Position numbers and translations under genes: made by a program. Below are positions 53,350 to 62,592 of a DNA stretch of 64,000 bases, piece after piece. The first letter of the stretch is position 1, and each line of letters starts with the position of its first letter. Source of the stretch: Asticcacaulis solisilvae (GTDB lineage: Bacteria; Pseudomonadota; Alphaproteobacteria; Caulobacterales; Caulobacteraceae); the NCBI RefSeq assembly GCF_017875235.1, contig NZ_JAGGMI010000006.1, forward strand, positions 62,001 to 126,000, read 5' to 3'. The notes under the pieces were generated by a model. The model did no database searches. It worked only from the letters and a program-made list of their open reading frames with translations, and was not told the DNA's origin.

Positions 53350-53814
53350 TCAGGCCTCGGGATAGTCCGCCGCCAGGGCCGCCAGCCGCCGGCGCGCGGC
53401 CTCTTCCGCGCGTTGGGCCAACTGCGGGGCGGGGCCGTCCAGGGCCAGCCAATCCGTCTTCCACGCCCAATACCCGCCCGCCCCGAACTCCAGCACCACC
53501 ATGGCGGATGGCATAACCGTCTGGACTGTGCCGGCCGCACCGATCAGCGGCATCATGACATTCAGGAACGGCGCGCCATTGAGACGGCCGGTCATATCCA
53601 GCGTCGAAAGAATTTCGGCCGCCGAACGCACGCGCACCTTGTCACCCGGCTGGAAGCTTGGTGCTTCATCCGCCCTGCCCGGCCGCAGGATGCGGTCACA
53701 AGCACTCATGTTTTTGTAGAACGGCTGGGCCAGGTCCATCAGCCGAAATGGGTTCCAGAACGACATCCAGTCCTGAACCGGGACATTTCGGCCCCTGTCG
53801 GGAAAATGATACAT
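53350..53814 (-). CDS. Hypothetical protein with a GDxVRVRSAxEI motif
   Basis: This 154-residue protein contains FQPGDKVRVRSAAEILSTLDMTGRLNGAPFL (residues about 54-84). This resembles a short motif (GDxVxVRSxEEILxTLDxxGxxxGLPF) that I recall from uncharacterised bacterial proteins, but the Cys-containing continuation is absent here. The first part (DWMSFWNPFRLMDLAQPFYKNM) is amphipathic and the C-terminal part ends with charged helices. AGGA precedes the ATG. It lies 36 bp upstream of the LexA-like site on the same strand as dinB. Function unknown. Confidence 0.65.
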   Translation of the reverse strand: MYHFPDRGRNVPVQDWMSFWNPFRLMDLAQPFYKNMSACDRILRPGRADEAPSFQPGDKVRVRSAAEILSTLDMTGRLNGAPFLNVMMPLIGAAGTVQTVMPSAMVVLEFGAGGYWAWKTDWLALDGPAPQLAQRAEEAARRRLAALAADYPEA

Positions 53815-53977
53815 ATGGCATTTCCTGCGATCGTTTCCATCCGGGACTCTGACGGTCCTCTGGAGGGCAACCCTGCAAGATATATACCTCGCGCCCCGTT
53901 AATTTCAGGTGCAAACGATCATTTTACCACTATGGGAAACCATGTTACCGCTTTCGCACTGCACAAGAGGAGTGCTC

Positions 53978-54997
53978 ATGAATCGTGCGGCGGAACGCAT
54001 TGCGTGGCTGGATGCGGCCAAGGGTCTGGGGATCGTGCTGGTCGTCTTTGGCCATGTCCTGCGCGGTACAGCCAGCGCGGGCATCGTCCCGCTTACCTCG
54101 CCGGCTTTCCAGTGGAGCGATTTCGGCGTCTACACCTTTCACATGCCGCTGTTTTTCGTCCTGGCGGGATGGACGGTGCAATACAGCCTGAGCAAGGGGC
54201 CGGCGAACTTCCTGCGCGGCAAGATTCCGACCGTGATCTATCCCTATTTCCTGTGGTCCCTGATCCAGGGTGGCATCCAGTTGCTCCTGCCCGGCGCCGG
54301 CAACAATGCGTTCACGATCGACAACCTGACGGGCATGCTGCTGGTGCCCATTGGGCAGTTCTGGTTCCTGTACACGCTGATGGCCTGTCACATCATCCTG
54401 GCGGTGTGGGGTCAGTTGCTCAGGTTCAGTCTCTGGATCCTGATCGCCGCGGGCCTGATGGTCATGGTCGTCCTGGAGGTGGTGCGTCCTATCGAAATCA
54501 CGCTCTGGCCCACCTTGATGATCCGGGTCATCATCTTCTACCTGCTGGGCGTGGAAATTTCGCGGCGCATAGCCACACCGTCCGCCAGCCTGCCTGTCAC
54601 CGCGTTGGTCGCCATAGCCTTCGTCGCGGCGGTCATAGCCGCCTTCTATCTCGGGGAACGGCGTATCGAATCGATCTGGGCCATGCCGGCGGGCGCGCTG
54701 GGCCTGACCCTGCTGATCCTGATCGCGACGCGCCTGAAGGGTCGCGCGCTCGATCTGTTCACCCGGCTCGGTGAATATTCGCTCAGCATCTACGTCATGC
54801 ACATTATCTGTGCGGTCGGCGCGCGGGTGATCCTGTCGAAAATCCTGCACATTACCGACCCGGCGGTTCACATCCTCGTGGGGGTGGGTATCGGCATCGG
54901 CGCGCCCATTATCGCGCACCTGGTGCTGAAACGCTTCTCGCTCCTGCCCTGGGCGGGTCTGGCCGCACCCAAAAAGCGACCACAAATCGCGACTTGA
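53978..54997 (+). CDS. Acyltransferase family 3
   Basis: This 339-residue membrane protein begins with IAWLDAAKGLGIVLVVFGHV, the family start with the conserved His, and continues with FHMPLFFVLAGWTVQYS, GQFWFLYTLMACHIILA and SLSIYVMHIICAVGARV. AAGAGGAG stands before the ATG at 53978; upstream in-frame codons are less likely starts. It is related to O-acetyltransferases of the Oac/Fnr-like subgroup, shorter than ExoZ. It lies beyond the EPS island between an unknown gene and the leucine catabolic genes, so its acceptor may be another glycan. Confidence 0.85.
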   Translation: MNRAAERIAWLDAAKGLGIVLVVFGHVLRGTASAGIVPLTSPAFQWSDFGVYTFHMPLFFVLAGWTVQYSLSKGPANFLRGKIPTVIYPYFLWSLIQGGIQLLLPGAGNNAFTIDNLTGMLLVPIGQFWFLYTLMACHIILAVWGQLLRFSLWILIAAGLMVMVVLEVVRPIEITLWPTLMIRVIIFYLLGVEISRRIATPSASLPVTALVAIAFVAAVIAAFYLGERRIESIWAMPAGALGLTLLILIATRLKGRALDLFTRLGEYSLSIYVMHIICAVGARVILSKILHITDPAVHILVGVGIGIGAPIIAHLVLKRFSLLPWAGLAAPKKRPQIAT

Positions 54998-55077
54998 GAA
55001 AAGATTTCAATTGAAACTTTCATAGACCGGACGATATATTCAGCTAACATAACAAAAAAGACGACACAGGGACGACT

Positions 55078-56685
55078 ATGCCTGCCCTCCGCAGCGAAAT
55101 CGACGTCGCCGACGGCGACTACCGGGCCAATGCCGCCCGGATGCAGGGGCTGGTCGATGACCTGCGCGCACTCTCCGGACGGATTGCCCTGGGTGGCTCA
55201 CCGGCTGCCTGCGAAAAGCATGTGAGCCGGGGCAAGCTGCTACCGCGCGACCGCGTTGCCGGCCTGATCGATCCCGGCTCGCCGTTTCTTGAGTTCTCTG
55301 TCCTTGCCGCGCACAAGGTCTATGACGACGAAGTGCCTGCCGCCGGCGTCATCACCGGCATCGGGCGCATCTTGGGCACCGAATGCGTCGTCGTCTGCAA
55401 TGACGCCACCGTCAAGGGCGGCACCTACTATCCCCTGACGGTCAAGAAGCATTTGCGCGCGCAGGAGATCGCCCAGCAGAACAACCTGCCGTGCGTCTAC
55501 CTGGTCGATTCCGGCGGCGCAAATTTGCCCAACCAGGACGAGGTCTTCCCGGACAAGGACGATTTCGGCCGCATCTTCTTCAACCAGGCGCGCATGTCTT
55601 CGTTGGGAATCCCGCAGATCGCCGTCGTCATGGGCAGTTGCACCGCCGGCGGAGCCTATGTCCCGGCCATGTCGGATGAGAGCATTATCGTCCGCAACCA
55701 GGGCACCATCTTCCTGGGCGGCCCGCCCCTGGTGAAGGCGGCGACCGGCGAAGTCGTCTCGGCCGAGGACCTGGGCGGCGGCGATGTCCATGCCCGCGTT
55801 TCCGGCGTCGCCGATCATCTGGCCGCCAATGACGCCGATGCCCTGAGCATCGCCCGCCGCATCGTCGGGAACCTTAATCGCAAAAAGACCATTCCTCTGG
55901 CGACGCGCGAAGTCACGGAGCCGCTCTATGACGCTTCAGAGCTCTACGGCATCATCCCGGCAGATACGCGCAAGCCCTACGACGTCCGCGAAGTCATTGC
56001 GCGGCTGGTCGACGGCTCGGAGTTCGATGAGTTCAAGGCGCTCTATGGCGACACCATCGTCTGCGGTTTTGCCCACCTCTACGGCTATCCCGTCGGCATC
56101 GTCGCCAATAACGGCGTGCTGTTTTCCGAAAGCGCTCTGAAGGCCGCCCATTTCATCGAGCTGTGCGGCCAACGTGGCATTCCGCTGGTCTTCCTGCAGA
56201 ACATAACCGGCTTCATGGTCGGCCGCGCCTATGAAAACGAAGGCATCGCCCGCCACGGCGCCAAGATGGTCACGGCCGTTGCCTGCGCCAATGTGCCGAA
56301 GTTCACCGTCATCATCGGCGGTTCCTATGGCGCGGGCAATTACGGCATGTGCGGCCGCGCCTACGATCCGCGTTTCTTGTGGATGTGGCCCAACGCGCGC
56401 ATCTCGGTCATGGGCGGCGAACAGGCGGCCAATGTGCTGGCGACCGTCAAGCGCGACGGCATCGAGGCCAAGGGTGGTGCGTGGTCCGCCGAGGAAGAAG
56501 AGGCCTTCAAGGCGCCGATCCGCGACACCTATGAAGCCCAGGGGCACCCCTACTATGCCTCGGCGCGGCTGTGGGACGACGGCGTGATCGATCCGGCCGA
56601 TACGCGCCGGGTACTGGGTTTGGGCCTGTCCGCCGCGCTCAATGCCCCCATAGAGCCGACGAAGTTCGGCGTATTCAGGATGTAA
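55078..56685 (+). CDS. liuB: Methylcrotonyl-CoA carboxylase, carboxyltransferase subunit
   Basis: This 535-residue carboxyltransferase (beta) subunit carries carboxyl from biotin to 3-methylcrotonyl-CoA in leucine degradation. Crotonase-fold motifs are clear: [74 protein letters not shown] and [24 protein letters not shown] with [13 protein letters not shown]. Length and these motifs match MCC rather than propionyl-CoA carboxylase. It is first in a liuBCD run, with ACAGGGA before the ATG. It would pair with the LiuD protein at 57498. Confidence 0.95.
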   Translation: MPALRSEIDVADGDYRANAARMQGLVDDLRALSGRIALGGSPAACEKHVSRGKLLPRDRVAGLIDPGSPFLEFSVLAAHKVYDDEVPAAGVITGIGRILGTECVVVCNDATVKGGTYYPLTVKKHLRAQEIAQQNNLPCVYLVDSGGANLPNQDEVFPDKDDFGRIFFNQARMSSLGIPQIAVVMGSCTAGGAYVPAMSDESIIVRNQGTIFLGGPPLVKAATGEVVSAEDLGGGDVHARVSGVADHLAANDADALSIARRIVGNLNRKKTIPLATREVTEPLYDASELYGIIPADTRKPYDVREVIARLVDGSEFDEFKALYGDTIVCGFAHLYGYPVGIVANNGVLFSESALKAAHFIELCGQRGIPLVFLQNITGFMVGRAYENEGIARHGAKMVTAVACANVPKFTVIIGGSYGAGNYGMCGRAYDPRFLWMWPNARISVMGGEQAANVLATVKRDGIEAKGGAWSAEEEEAFKAPIRDTYEAQGHPYYASARLWDDGVIDPADTRRVLGLGLSAALNAPIEPTKFGVFRM

Positions 56686-56724
56686 CCCTGCTCTCAAAGA
56701 GCGAAGCGTTAGAGCAAGAAAAAC

Positions 56725-57501
56725 ATGGCCCTAGTCTCCATTGAAATGAACAAGCACGGCGTCGCCCGTGCGACTCTTAACCGGCCGGACGTGCACAACG
56801 CTATCAACGACCTGCTGATCCGTGAGTTGACCGATTGCGTCCATATGCTGGGCCGCCATGCCAATGTCCGCGCCATTATTCTGACCGGCGCCGGCAAGTC
56901 GTTCAGCGCCGGCGCCGACCTCGCCTACATGCAGCGCGCCGCCGACCAGGGCGAAGACGAGAACCGCGCCGACGCGATGAACATCGCCCGGCTGTTCAAC
57001 GAACTGAGCACCTGCCCCAAGCCGGTCGTAGCATTGGTCAATGGCGCGGCGCTTGGCGGCGGGACCGGCATTGTCGCCTGTTGCGATATCGCCATTGCCC
57101 ACCCAGCGGCCGTGTTCGGCCTGACCGAGGTGCGGCTTGGGATTATTCCGGCGACCATTTCGCCCTATGTCGTGGCAAAGATCGGCCAGGCGCAGGCGCG
57201 GCGCTATATGCTGACCGGCGAGCGCTTTAGCGCAGATGAGGCCCGGCGCATCGGCCTGGTTCACGAGGTCAGCGATGACCTGGAAGGCATGGCCAAAACC
57301 ATCGTCGATGCGCTTTGCCTGGGCGGCCCCGAAGCCATTGCCGAAACCAAGCGCCTGATCGCCGACGTTGCGGACCAGCCAGTGACGCCGGACCTGACCG
57401 CCATGACGGCCGACCGCATCGCCGCGCGCCGGGCATCAAGCGAAGCGCGCGAAGGCATGTCGGCCTTTCTGGACAAGCGCAAGCCGGGCTGGACCGAATG
57501 A
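56725..57501 (+). CDS. liuC: Enoyl-CoA hydratase, probable methylglutaconyl-CoA hydratase
   Basis: This 258-residue crotonase-family protein has the oxyanion-hole region SFSAGADLAYM, GAALGGGTGIVACCDIAIA and GLTEVRLGIIPATISPYVVAKIG. Placed between liuB and liuD it most likely hydrates 3-methylglutaconyl-CoA to HMG-CoA. Its stop overlaps the liuD start (ATGA), giving translational coupling. The Glu of GLTEVRLGI is present, as in active hydratases. An alternative hydratase role cannot be excluded. Confidence 0.9.
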   Translation: MALVSIEMNKHGVARATLNRPDVHNAINDLLIRELTDCVHMLGRHANVRAIILTGAGKSFSAGADLAYMQRAADQGEDENRADAMNIARLFNELSTCPKPVVALVNGAALGGGTGIVACCDIAIAHPAAVFGLTEVRLGIIPATISPYVVAKIGQAQARRYMLTGERFSADEARRIGLVHEVSDDLEGMAKTIVDALCLGGPEAIAETKRLIADVADQPVTPDLTAMTADRIAARRASSEAREGMSAFLDKRKPGWTE

Positions 57502-59225
57502 GCCTGTTCCACAAGATTCTGATCGCCAATCGCGGCGAAATCGCCCGGCGCATCATCCGCACGTGTAAGCGGCTGGGCGTGCGCACCGTCGCCGTCCATA
57601 GCGAGGCCGATCGCCACGCCGCTTTTGTACGCGAGGCCGATGAGGCCGTGCTGATCGGGCCGGCGGCCGCGTCTGAATCCTACTTACGCGGCGACCTGAT
57701 TATCGCCGCGGCCTTGAACCGTAACGTCCAGGCCATCCATCCGGGCTACGGCTTCCTGTCGGAAAACGCCGAGTTTGCCGAGGCCTGTGAAGCCGCCGGT
57801 ATCGTTTTTATCGGCCCGACGCCCGGCGCCATCCACGCCATGGCGCTGAAGGGAGCCGCCAAAGCGTTGATGACCAAGGCCGGTGTGCCGGTGACGCCCG
57901 GCTATCACGGCGACGACCAGACGTTGGCAACGCTGCAAAACCAGGCTGACAGCATCGGCTATCCCGTCCTGATCAAGGCTGTGGCCGGCGGTGGCGGCAA
58001 GGGTATGCGCCGCGTCGATCAGGCTTCGGATTTTGCCGATGCGCTCGTCTCCGCCCAACGCGAAGGCCAGAACGCCTTCAGTGATCCCAAGGTGCTGATC
58101 GAGAAGTATATCGAGGTGCCAAGGCATATCGAAATCCAGCTTTTTGCAGATTCGCATAATCGTGTCGTACATCTGTTCGAACGCGACTGCTCGCTGCAAC
58201 GCCGCCATCAGAAGGTGATCGAGGAGGCCCCCGCGCCTGATCTTCCTGAGGGGTTACGGGCGGCCATGGGTCAGGCAGCGGTCCGAGCCGCGGAGGCGAT
58301 TGGCTATCGCGGCGCCGGGACGGTCGAGTTCATCGTCGATGTCTCCAACGGTATCGAGACCGCGCCTTTCTACTTCATGGAGATGAATACCCGGCTTCAG
58401 GTCGAGCATCCCGTGACCGAAGAAATCACCGGCGTCGATCTGGTCGAATGGCAGTTGCGTGTGGCGGCAGGAGAGCCCCTGCCGTTGACGCAGGATCAGT
58501 TGGCCATCACGGGCCATGCCATCGAAGCGCGACTCTATGCCGAAGATCCGCAGAACGATTTCCTGCCGGCGACGGGGCGGTTGGAGCGCCTTGAGTTTCC
58601 GGCTGCTGCACGCATCGAGTCGGCTGTCGAACAGGGCGATGAGGTCAGCGTCTTCTACGACCCCATGATCGCCAAGATCATCGTCCATGGCCGCGACCGG
58701 ACGGAAGCGCTTAAGCGGATGCGCGAGGCCTTGATCCATACCCGGCTGAATGGTTTGGCGACGAACCTCGGCTTTCTGCGCCGTGTGGTGTCCGATCCGG
58801 ACTTTGCGGCCGCCAAGATCGATACCGGCTTTATCGGTCGCCATGTCGATCGCCTGACCCTGCCCTGGCCGGATGTCGAAGCAAATGGCAACGCAAAGGT
58901 TGCCGATCCGACCTCGCCCTGGAACGACCTGTCGGGCTTTTGGATGAACCTGCCACCGCGCAGCCACCTGCATCTCGAAGCCGGCGACGCTCATGAGGCT
59001 CTGGCGGCTTCAGGTGATATTGTAGCGCCCATGCCCGGCAAGCTGATCGAGCTGTTCGTCGCGCCCGGCGACGTCGTCGAAAAAGGCCAGAAGCTGCTGA
59101 TCCTCAGCGCCATGAAGATCGAACACACCATCAAGGCGCCCCGCGCCGGCACCATCGTTGCGGTTCATGGTGAGGTCGATGCGCAGGTGGCGGACAAGGC
59201 GTTGTTGGTGGAGATTACAGACTGA
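57498..59225 (+). CDS. liuD: Methylcrotonyl-CoA carboxylase, biotin-carrying subunit (short form)
   Basis: This protein of 575 residues has a biotin carboxylase domain (residues 1 to about 445; KILIANRGEIARRI, IHPGYGFLSENAEFA, AVAGGGGKGMRRV, FLEMNTRLQVEHPVTE-like MEMNTRLQVEHPVTEE) and a C-terminal biotinyl domain (APMPGKLIELFVAPGD with Lys540 in SAMKIEH). The usual MCC alpha subunit is about 650-670 residues; here the segment between SPWNDLSGFWMNL and the biotinyl domain is only about 30 residues, so most of the beta-barrel domain that contacts the beta subunit appears missing, in frame. The biotin motif AMKI replaces the common AMKM. The ATG at 57498 overlaps liuC. Confidence 0.9.
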   Translation: MSLFHKILIANRGEIARRIIRTCKRLGVRTVAVHSEADRHAAFVREADEAVLIGPAAASESYLRGDLIIAAALNRNVQAIHPGYGFLSENAEFAEACEAAGIVFIGPTPGAIHAMALKGAAKALMTKAGVPVTPGYHGDDQTLATLQNQADSIGYPVLIKAVAGGGGKGMRRVDQASDFADALVSAQREGQNAFSDPKVLIEKYIEVPRHIEIQLFADSHNRVVHLFERDCSLQRRHQKVIEEAPAPDLPEGLRAAMGQAAVRAAEAIGYRGAGTVEFIVDVSNGIETAPFYFMEMNTRLQVEHPVTEEITGVDLVEWQLRVAAGEPLPLTQDQLAITGHAIEARLYAEDPQNDFLPATGRLERLEFPAAARIESAVEQGDEVSVFYDPMIAKIIVHGRDRTEALKRMREALIHTRLNGLATNLGFLRRVVSDPDFAAAKIDTGFIGRHVDRLTLPWPDVEANGNAKVADPTSPWNDLSGFWMNLPPRSHLHLEAGDAHEALAASGDIVAPMPGKLIELFVAPGDVVEKGQKLLILSAMKIEHTIKAPRAGTIVAVHGEVDAQVADKALLVEITD

Positions 59226-59250
59226 TGCAGTTGGATCGTCTTACGTTTTG

Positions 59251-59361
59251 CCCCTCACCCCACCCCTCTCCCCGCAAGCGTGGAGAGGGAGCTTTTTCCT
59301 TCTCCCCGGCTTCGCCGGCAGGCAATACGGGCAGAGGGTGGATCGAAGAGCCGCGTGAGGG
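59251..59361. repeat. C/T-rich hairpin repeat between liuD and liuA
   Basis: The element opens with cccctcacccc and closes with gtgagggg, an imperfect terminal inverted repeat. Inside are ctctccccgcaagcgtggag with aggg (hairpin) and tccccggcttcgccggcagg (second hairpin). The ctctcccc/ggggagag hairpin is of a kind dispersed in many Proteobacteria. It fills most of the gap between the two genes. Confidence 0.82.
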
Positions 59362-59388
59362 GCGTCTTCGCAGCCAAGGAGCTCTGCC

Positions 59389-60555
59389 ATGATCGACTTC
59401 CCGCACCTCTCATTTGGTCACGGCGAAGACATCGACGCCTTGCGCGAAGCCGTCGCCCAATATGCCGCCGGTGAAATCGCGCCCCTGGCCGAAGAAACCG
59501 ACCGCAGCGACCAATTCCCCATGCACCTGTGGAAGGGCCTGGGCGATCTCGGCGTACTGGGTCTGACCGCGCCCGAGGAATATGGCGGGGCGGCCATGGG
59601 CTATCTGGCCCACACCATCGCCATGGAGGAAATCTCCCGCGCCTCGGCTTCGATCGGTCTGTCCTACGGCGCGCATTCCAATCTCTGCGTCAACCAGATC
59701 ACGCGCAACGGCACCGAAGCCCAACGCACGAAATACCTGCCAAAGCTGATTTCCGGCGATCATGTCGGGGCCCTGGCCATGTCGGAAACCGGCGCGGGAT
59801 CGGACGTCGTGTCGATGAAGCTGCGCGCCGACAAGCGCGGCGACCGCTATGTGCTGAACGGCTCGAAGATGTGGATCACCAATGGTCCCGACGCCGACGT
59901 GCTGGTCGTTTACGCCAAGACCAATCCCGAAGCGGGATCGAAGGGCATCACCGCCTTCCTGGTCGAAAAGGGCTTTAAGGGCTTTTCGGTCGCGCAGAAG
60001 CTCGACAAGCTGGGCATGCGCGGCTCGCACACCGGTGAGCTGGTCTTTGCTGATTGCGAGGTTCCGGTGGAGAATGTGCTCGGCAATGAAGGCCGTGGCG
60101 CGGGCGTGCTGATGTCGGGTCTCGACTATGAGCGCGTGGTTTTGTCAGGCGGGCCGCTCGGCATTATGCGCGCCTGTCTGGATGTGGTGATCCCCTATGT
60201 CCACACCCGCGAGCAGTTCGGCTCGCCGATCGGCACCTTCCAACTGATGCAGGGCAAGGTCGCCGACATGTATTCGACCTGGGCGGCCTGCCGCGCCTAT
60301 GTCTATGCTGTGGCGCAGGCCTGCGACCGTGGCGAGACAACGCGCAAGGACGCTGCCGGCTGTATCCTTTATGCGGCTGAAAAAGCCACCTGGATGGCGG
60401 GCGAGACCATTCAGGCCCTGGGTGGTAACGGCTATACCAATGAATACCCGGCCGGCCGGCTGTGGCGCGACGCCAAGCTTTATGAGATCGGTGCCGGGAC
60501 ATCGGAGATCCGCCGCATGCTGATCGGTCGGGAACTGTTTGAAGAGACGAAATGA
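59389..60555 (+). CDS. liuA: Isovaleryl-CoA dehydrogenase
   Basis: This 388-residue acyl-CoA dehydrogenase oxidises isovaleryl-CoA to methylcrotonyl-CoA using [36 protein letters not shown] and [17 protein letters not shown] are the FAD and substrate regions; [36 protein letters not shown] and [22 protein letters not shown] are family marks. Glu248 in [13 protein letters not shown] stands where isovaleryl-CoA dehydrogenases place their catalytic base. CAAGGAG lies before the ATG at 59389. It is separated from liuD by a repeat but is probably in the same regulon. Confidence 0.95.
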   Translation: MIDFPHLSFGHGEDIDALREAVAQYAAGEIAPLAEETDRSDQFPMHLWKGLGDLGVLGLTAPEEYGGAAMGYLAHTIAMEEISRASASIGLSYGAHSNLCVNQITRNGTEAQRTKYLPKLISGDHVGALAMSETGAGSDVVSMKLRADKRGDRYVLNGSKMWITNGPDADVLVVYAKTNPEAGSKGITAFLVEKGFKGFSVAQKLDKLGMRGSHTGELVFADCEVPVENVLGNEGRGAGVLMSGLDYERVVLSGGPLGIMRACLDVVIPYVHTREQFGSPIGTFQLMQGKVADMYSTWAACRAYVYAVAQACDRGETTRKDAAGCILYAAEKATWMAGETIQALGGNGYTNEYPAGRLWRDAKLYEIGAGTSEIRRMLIGRELFEETK

Positions 60556-60574
60556 CTGAGAGTGTTGAAAGAAG

Positions 60575-60616
60575 CCCCTCACCCCAACCCTCTCCCCGTA
60601 AACGGGGAGAGGGAGT
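60575..60616. repeat. C/T-rich hairpin repeat between liuA and liuE
   Basis: cccctcaccccaaccctctc is followed by cccgtaaacggggagaggga; the ctctcccc/ggggagag part forms an 8-bp stem with a short loop. It is a shorter copy of the element at 59251 and contains the GGGAG that may also serve as ribosome binding site for liuE. Confidence 0.82.
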
Positions 60617-60631
60617 TAACGGGCAATCCGC

Positions 60632-61540
60632 ATGAGGCCGTCACACGTCACCCTCTATGAAGTCGGCCCGCGCGATGGCCTGCAAGCCGAGGCGCAGATT
60701 GTCGACACCAACGACAAGATCGCGCTGATCGATGCTTTGTCGCAGACCGGCCTGCGCCATATCGAGGCCACCAGCTTCGTGTCGAAGAAGTGGGTGCCGC
60801 AGATGGCCGACGCCGCCGAGGTCATGGTCGGTATCACGCGCGCCAACGGCATCGACTACCCCGTCCTGACGCCCAATCTGCAGGGTTACGAGGCCGCGCG
60901 CGATGCCGGCGCTACCACCGTCGCCATCTTTGGCGCGGCATCGGAAACCTTCAGTCAGCGCAACATCAACTGTTCGATCGACGAAAGCCTGGAACGGTTT
61001 CGTTTCGTCATGGACCGCGCCATGAGCGACGGCGTCAAGGTACGCGGCTATGTGTCGTGCGTCGTCGGCTGTCCCTACGAAGGCAGGATCTCACCCAAGG
61101 CCGTCACGAGCGTCGCACAGAAGATGCTGCAGATGGGCTGTTACGAAATCAGCCTGGGTGACACGATCGGTGTTGCCACTCCGGCCGACATCTCACGGCT
61201 GCTCGACCAGGTCATGACGCTGATCCCATCCGAGCGGCTGGCCCTGCATTGCCACGACACATACGGCCAGGCTTTGGCCAATATCCTGACCGCGCTCGAT
61301 TTCGGCGTCAGCATATTCGATGCGTCGGTCGGCGGCTTGGGCGGCTGTCCGTATGCGCCGGGCGCGTCAGGCAATGTCGCGACCGAAGACGTGCTCTATA
61401 TGCTCAATGGACTGGGGATCGAAACCGGTGTCGATATCACCAAGCTGGTTGATGCGGCATGGCAGATTTCCGATGCGCTGGGGCGCCCCCCACGCTCGAA
61501 GGTCTCCAATGCGATCAGGCCACCTGCCCTAGAAGCTTAA
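60632..61540 (+). CDS. liuE: Hydroxymethylglutaryl-CoA lyase
   Basis: This 302-residue TIM-barrel lyase cleaves HMG-CoA to acetyl-CoA and acetoacetate. Motifs: [14 protein letters not shown] (metal/catalytic Asp and Arg), [60 protein letters not shown] and the active-site Cys loop [24 protein letters not shown]. It completes the leucine pathway after liuA, B, C and D. Its last 26 bases overlap the 3' end of the convergent DUF2177 gene. Confidence 0.96.
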   Translation: MRPSHVTLYEVGPRDGLQAEAQIVDTNDKIALIDALSQTGLRHIEATSFVSKKWVPQMADAAEVMVGITRANGIDYPVLTPNLQGYEAARDAGATTVAIFGAASETFSQRNINCSIDESLERFRFVMDRAMSDGVKVRGYVSCVVGCPYEGRISPKAVTSVAQKMLQMGCYEISLGDTIGVATPADISRLLDQVMTLIPSERLALHCHDTYGQALANILTALDFGVSIFDASVGGLGGCPYAPGASGNVATEDVLYMLNGLGIETGVDITKLVDAAWQISDALGRPPRSKVSNAIRPPALEA

Positions 61541-61928
61541 GACCAAACACCGTCGCATTGGCCGTGGCGACAGCCGCGAAGGTACCCCAGGCCATGTCGA
61601 TCAGACTGACATTAAGCGGCCAGTCGCGAATGACCGACAGACCCGTCAGACTGTAGGTCGCGTAACAGGCCAGACCCAGCACACCCGCGCGTAGCGACAG
61701 ATCGACGTAGTTGATGGAAGTGCCTGAGACAGCCGGCAGCACAATAAGATAGGCAACTGCGAAGGCGAATAACGCATAAAATCCCACCGCCGGCAGCAGG
61801 TTGATCTTTTCCCGGATTAGCCCCTGCATATTGGGTCGATAGATCGTATTGCCCGTGGCACTCAGCCAGGCGAAATCGAGCGCCAACATGACAACCAGTG
61901 AGATGGCGTAGATAATGGCGAGCTTCAT
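61515..61928 (-). CDS. DUF2177 family membrane protein
   Basis: This 137-residue protein has four membrane helices ([17 protein letters not shown] at the start, [41 protein letters not shown] and [22 protein letters not shown]). The [19 protein letters not shown] and DMAWG segments are DUF2177 marks. GAGGATAC lies before the ATG at 61928, which is 10 bp after the chrR stop, so it is probably the third gene of rpoE-chrR and under the same sigma factor. The 3' end overlaps liuE by 26 bp in convergent orientation. Function unknown. Confidence 0.88.
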   Translation of the reverse strand: MKLAIIYAISLVVMLALDFAWLSATGNTIYRPNMQGLIREKINLLPAVGFYALFAFAVAYLIVLPAVSGTSINYVDLSLRAGVLGLACYATYSLTGLSVIRDWPLNVSLIDMAWGTFAAVATANATVFGLKLLGQVA

Positions 61929-61938
61929 AAGAGTATCC

Positions 61939-62592
61939 TCAGATACGGGCGAAAGGCTGCAATAGCTTCCCCAGCCAGGTTTTGGGAACGATCGCCGCCT
62001 GCTGCCAGACCAGACACAGGCAGTCCTCATCAAGGATGGCGGGCGAATGGCAGTGCTCATCCGAGCACACGGCGATATCCCCCTTGCTGTAATCGCCATA
62101 GACATCGCTGAACCGTCCTTTCAGCACCAGGGTGACTTCCGGTCCGCGATGAGTATGTTCGGGCATGGTCATCCCGGCCCTGACGTGCATCAGGAAGGTC
62201 TTGGAGCCTCTCGGCGCATCGTCGACATGGATCGGCGCCATCCACACACCAGGCGCGGCCCAATAGCGGTTGGCGATACGCGCGGCATTCAGCGTGTCGG
62301 GAAGGTCGAACCCCGCCAGAAATGCATGTTGCGGCTTCGCGACGGATGTCGCCGGGTCTCCGGGGCGCTCGATTCGGGCCAGCGCCAAGTCGAGCGCGCT
62401 GTCGGAAAGCTCCACACCCTCGATTTCGTCCAGCAGTGCACCCCCGACGGCATCAAACACACCAGCCTCGGCGCGGCAATGCGGGCACAGCTCGAGGTGC
62501 GTCGCGACCGTCAGGCGCAGGCCCGGCGGCAGGGCGCCGCGGTGATAGTCCCACAACAGGTCTTCCGAGACATGGTGACGGACGGAACTCAT
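61939..62592 (-). CDS. chrR: ChrR family anti-sigma factor
   Basis: This 217-residue protein has the zinc-binding anti-sigma domain of ChrR: His7, His32, Cys36 and Cys39 (VATHLELCPHCRAE), and a C-terminal cupin domain (MPEHTHRGPEVTLVLKGRFSD, DEHCHSPAILDEDC). In Rhodobacter such a protein holds RpoE until singlet oxygen or organic peroxide triggers release. Its start overlaps the rpoE stop by 4 bp. The frame is open upstream but ATG 62592 fits the family start and the overlap. It acts in the cytoplasm. Confidence 0.94.
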   Translation of the reverse strand: MSSVRHHVSEDLLWDYHRGALPPGLRLTVATHLELCPHCRAEAGVFDAVGGALLDEIEGVELSDSALDLALARIERPGDPATSVAKPQHAFLAGFDLPDTLNAARIANRYWAAPGVWMAPIHVDDAPRGSKTFLMHVRAGMTMPEHTHRGPEVTLVLKGRFSDVYGDYSKGDIAVCSDEHCHSPAILDEDCLCLVWQQAAIVPKTWLGKLLQPFARI

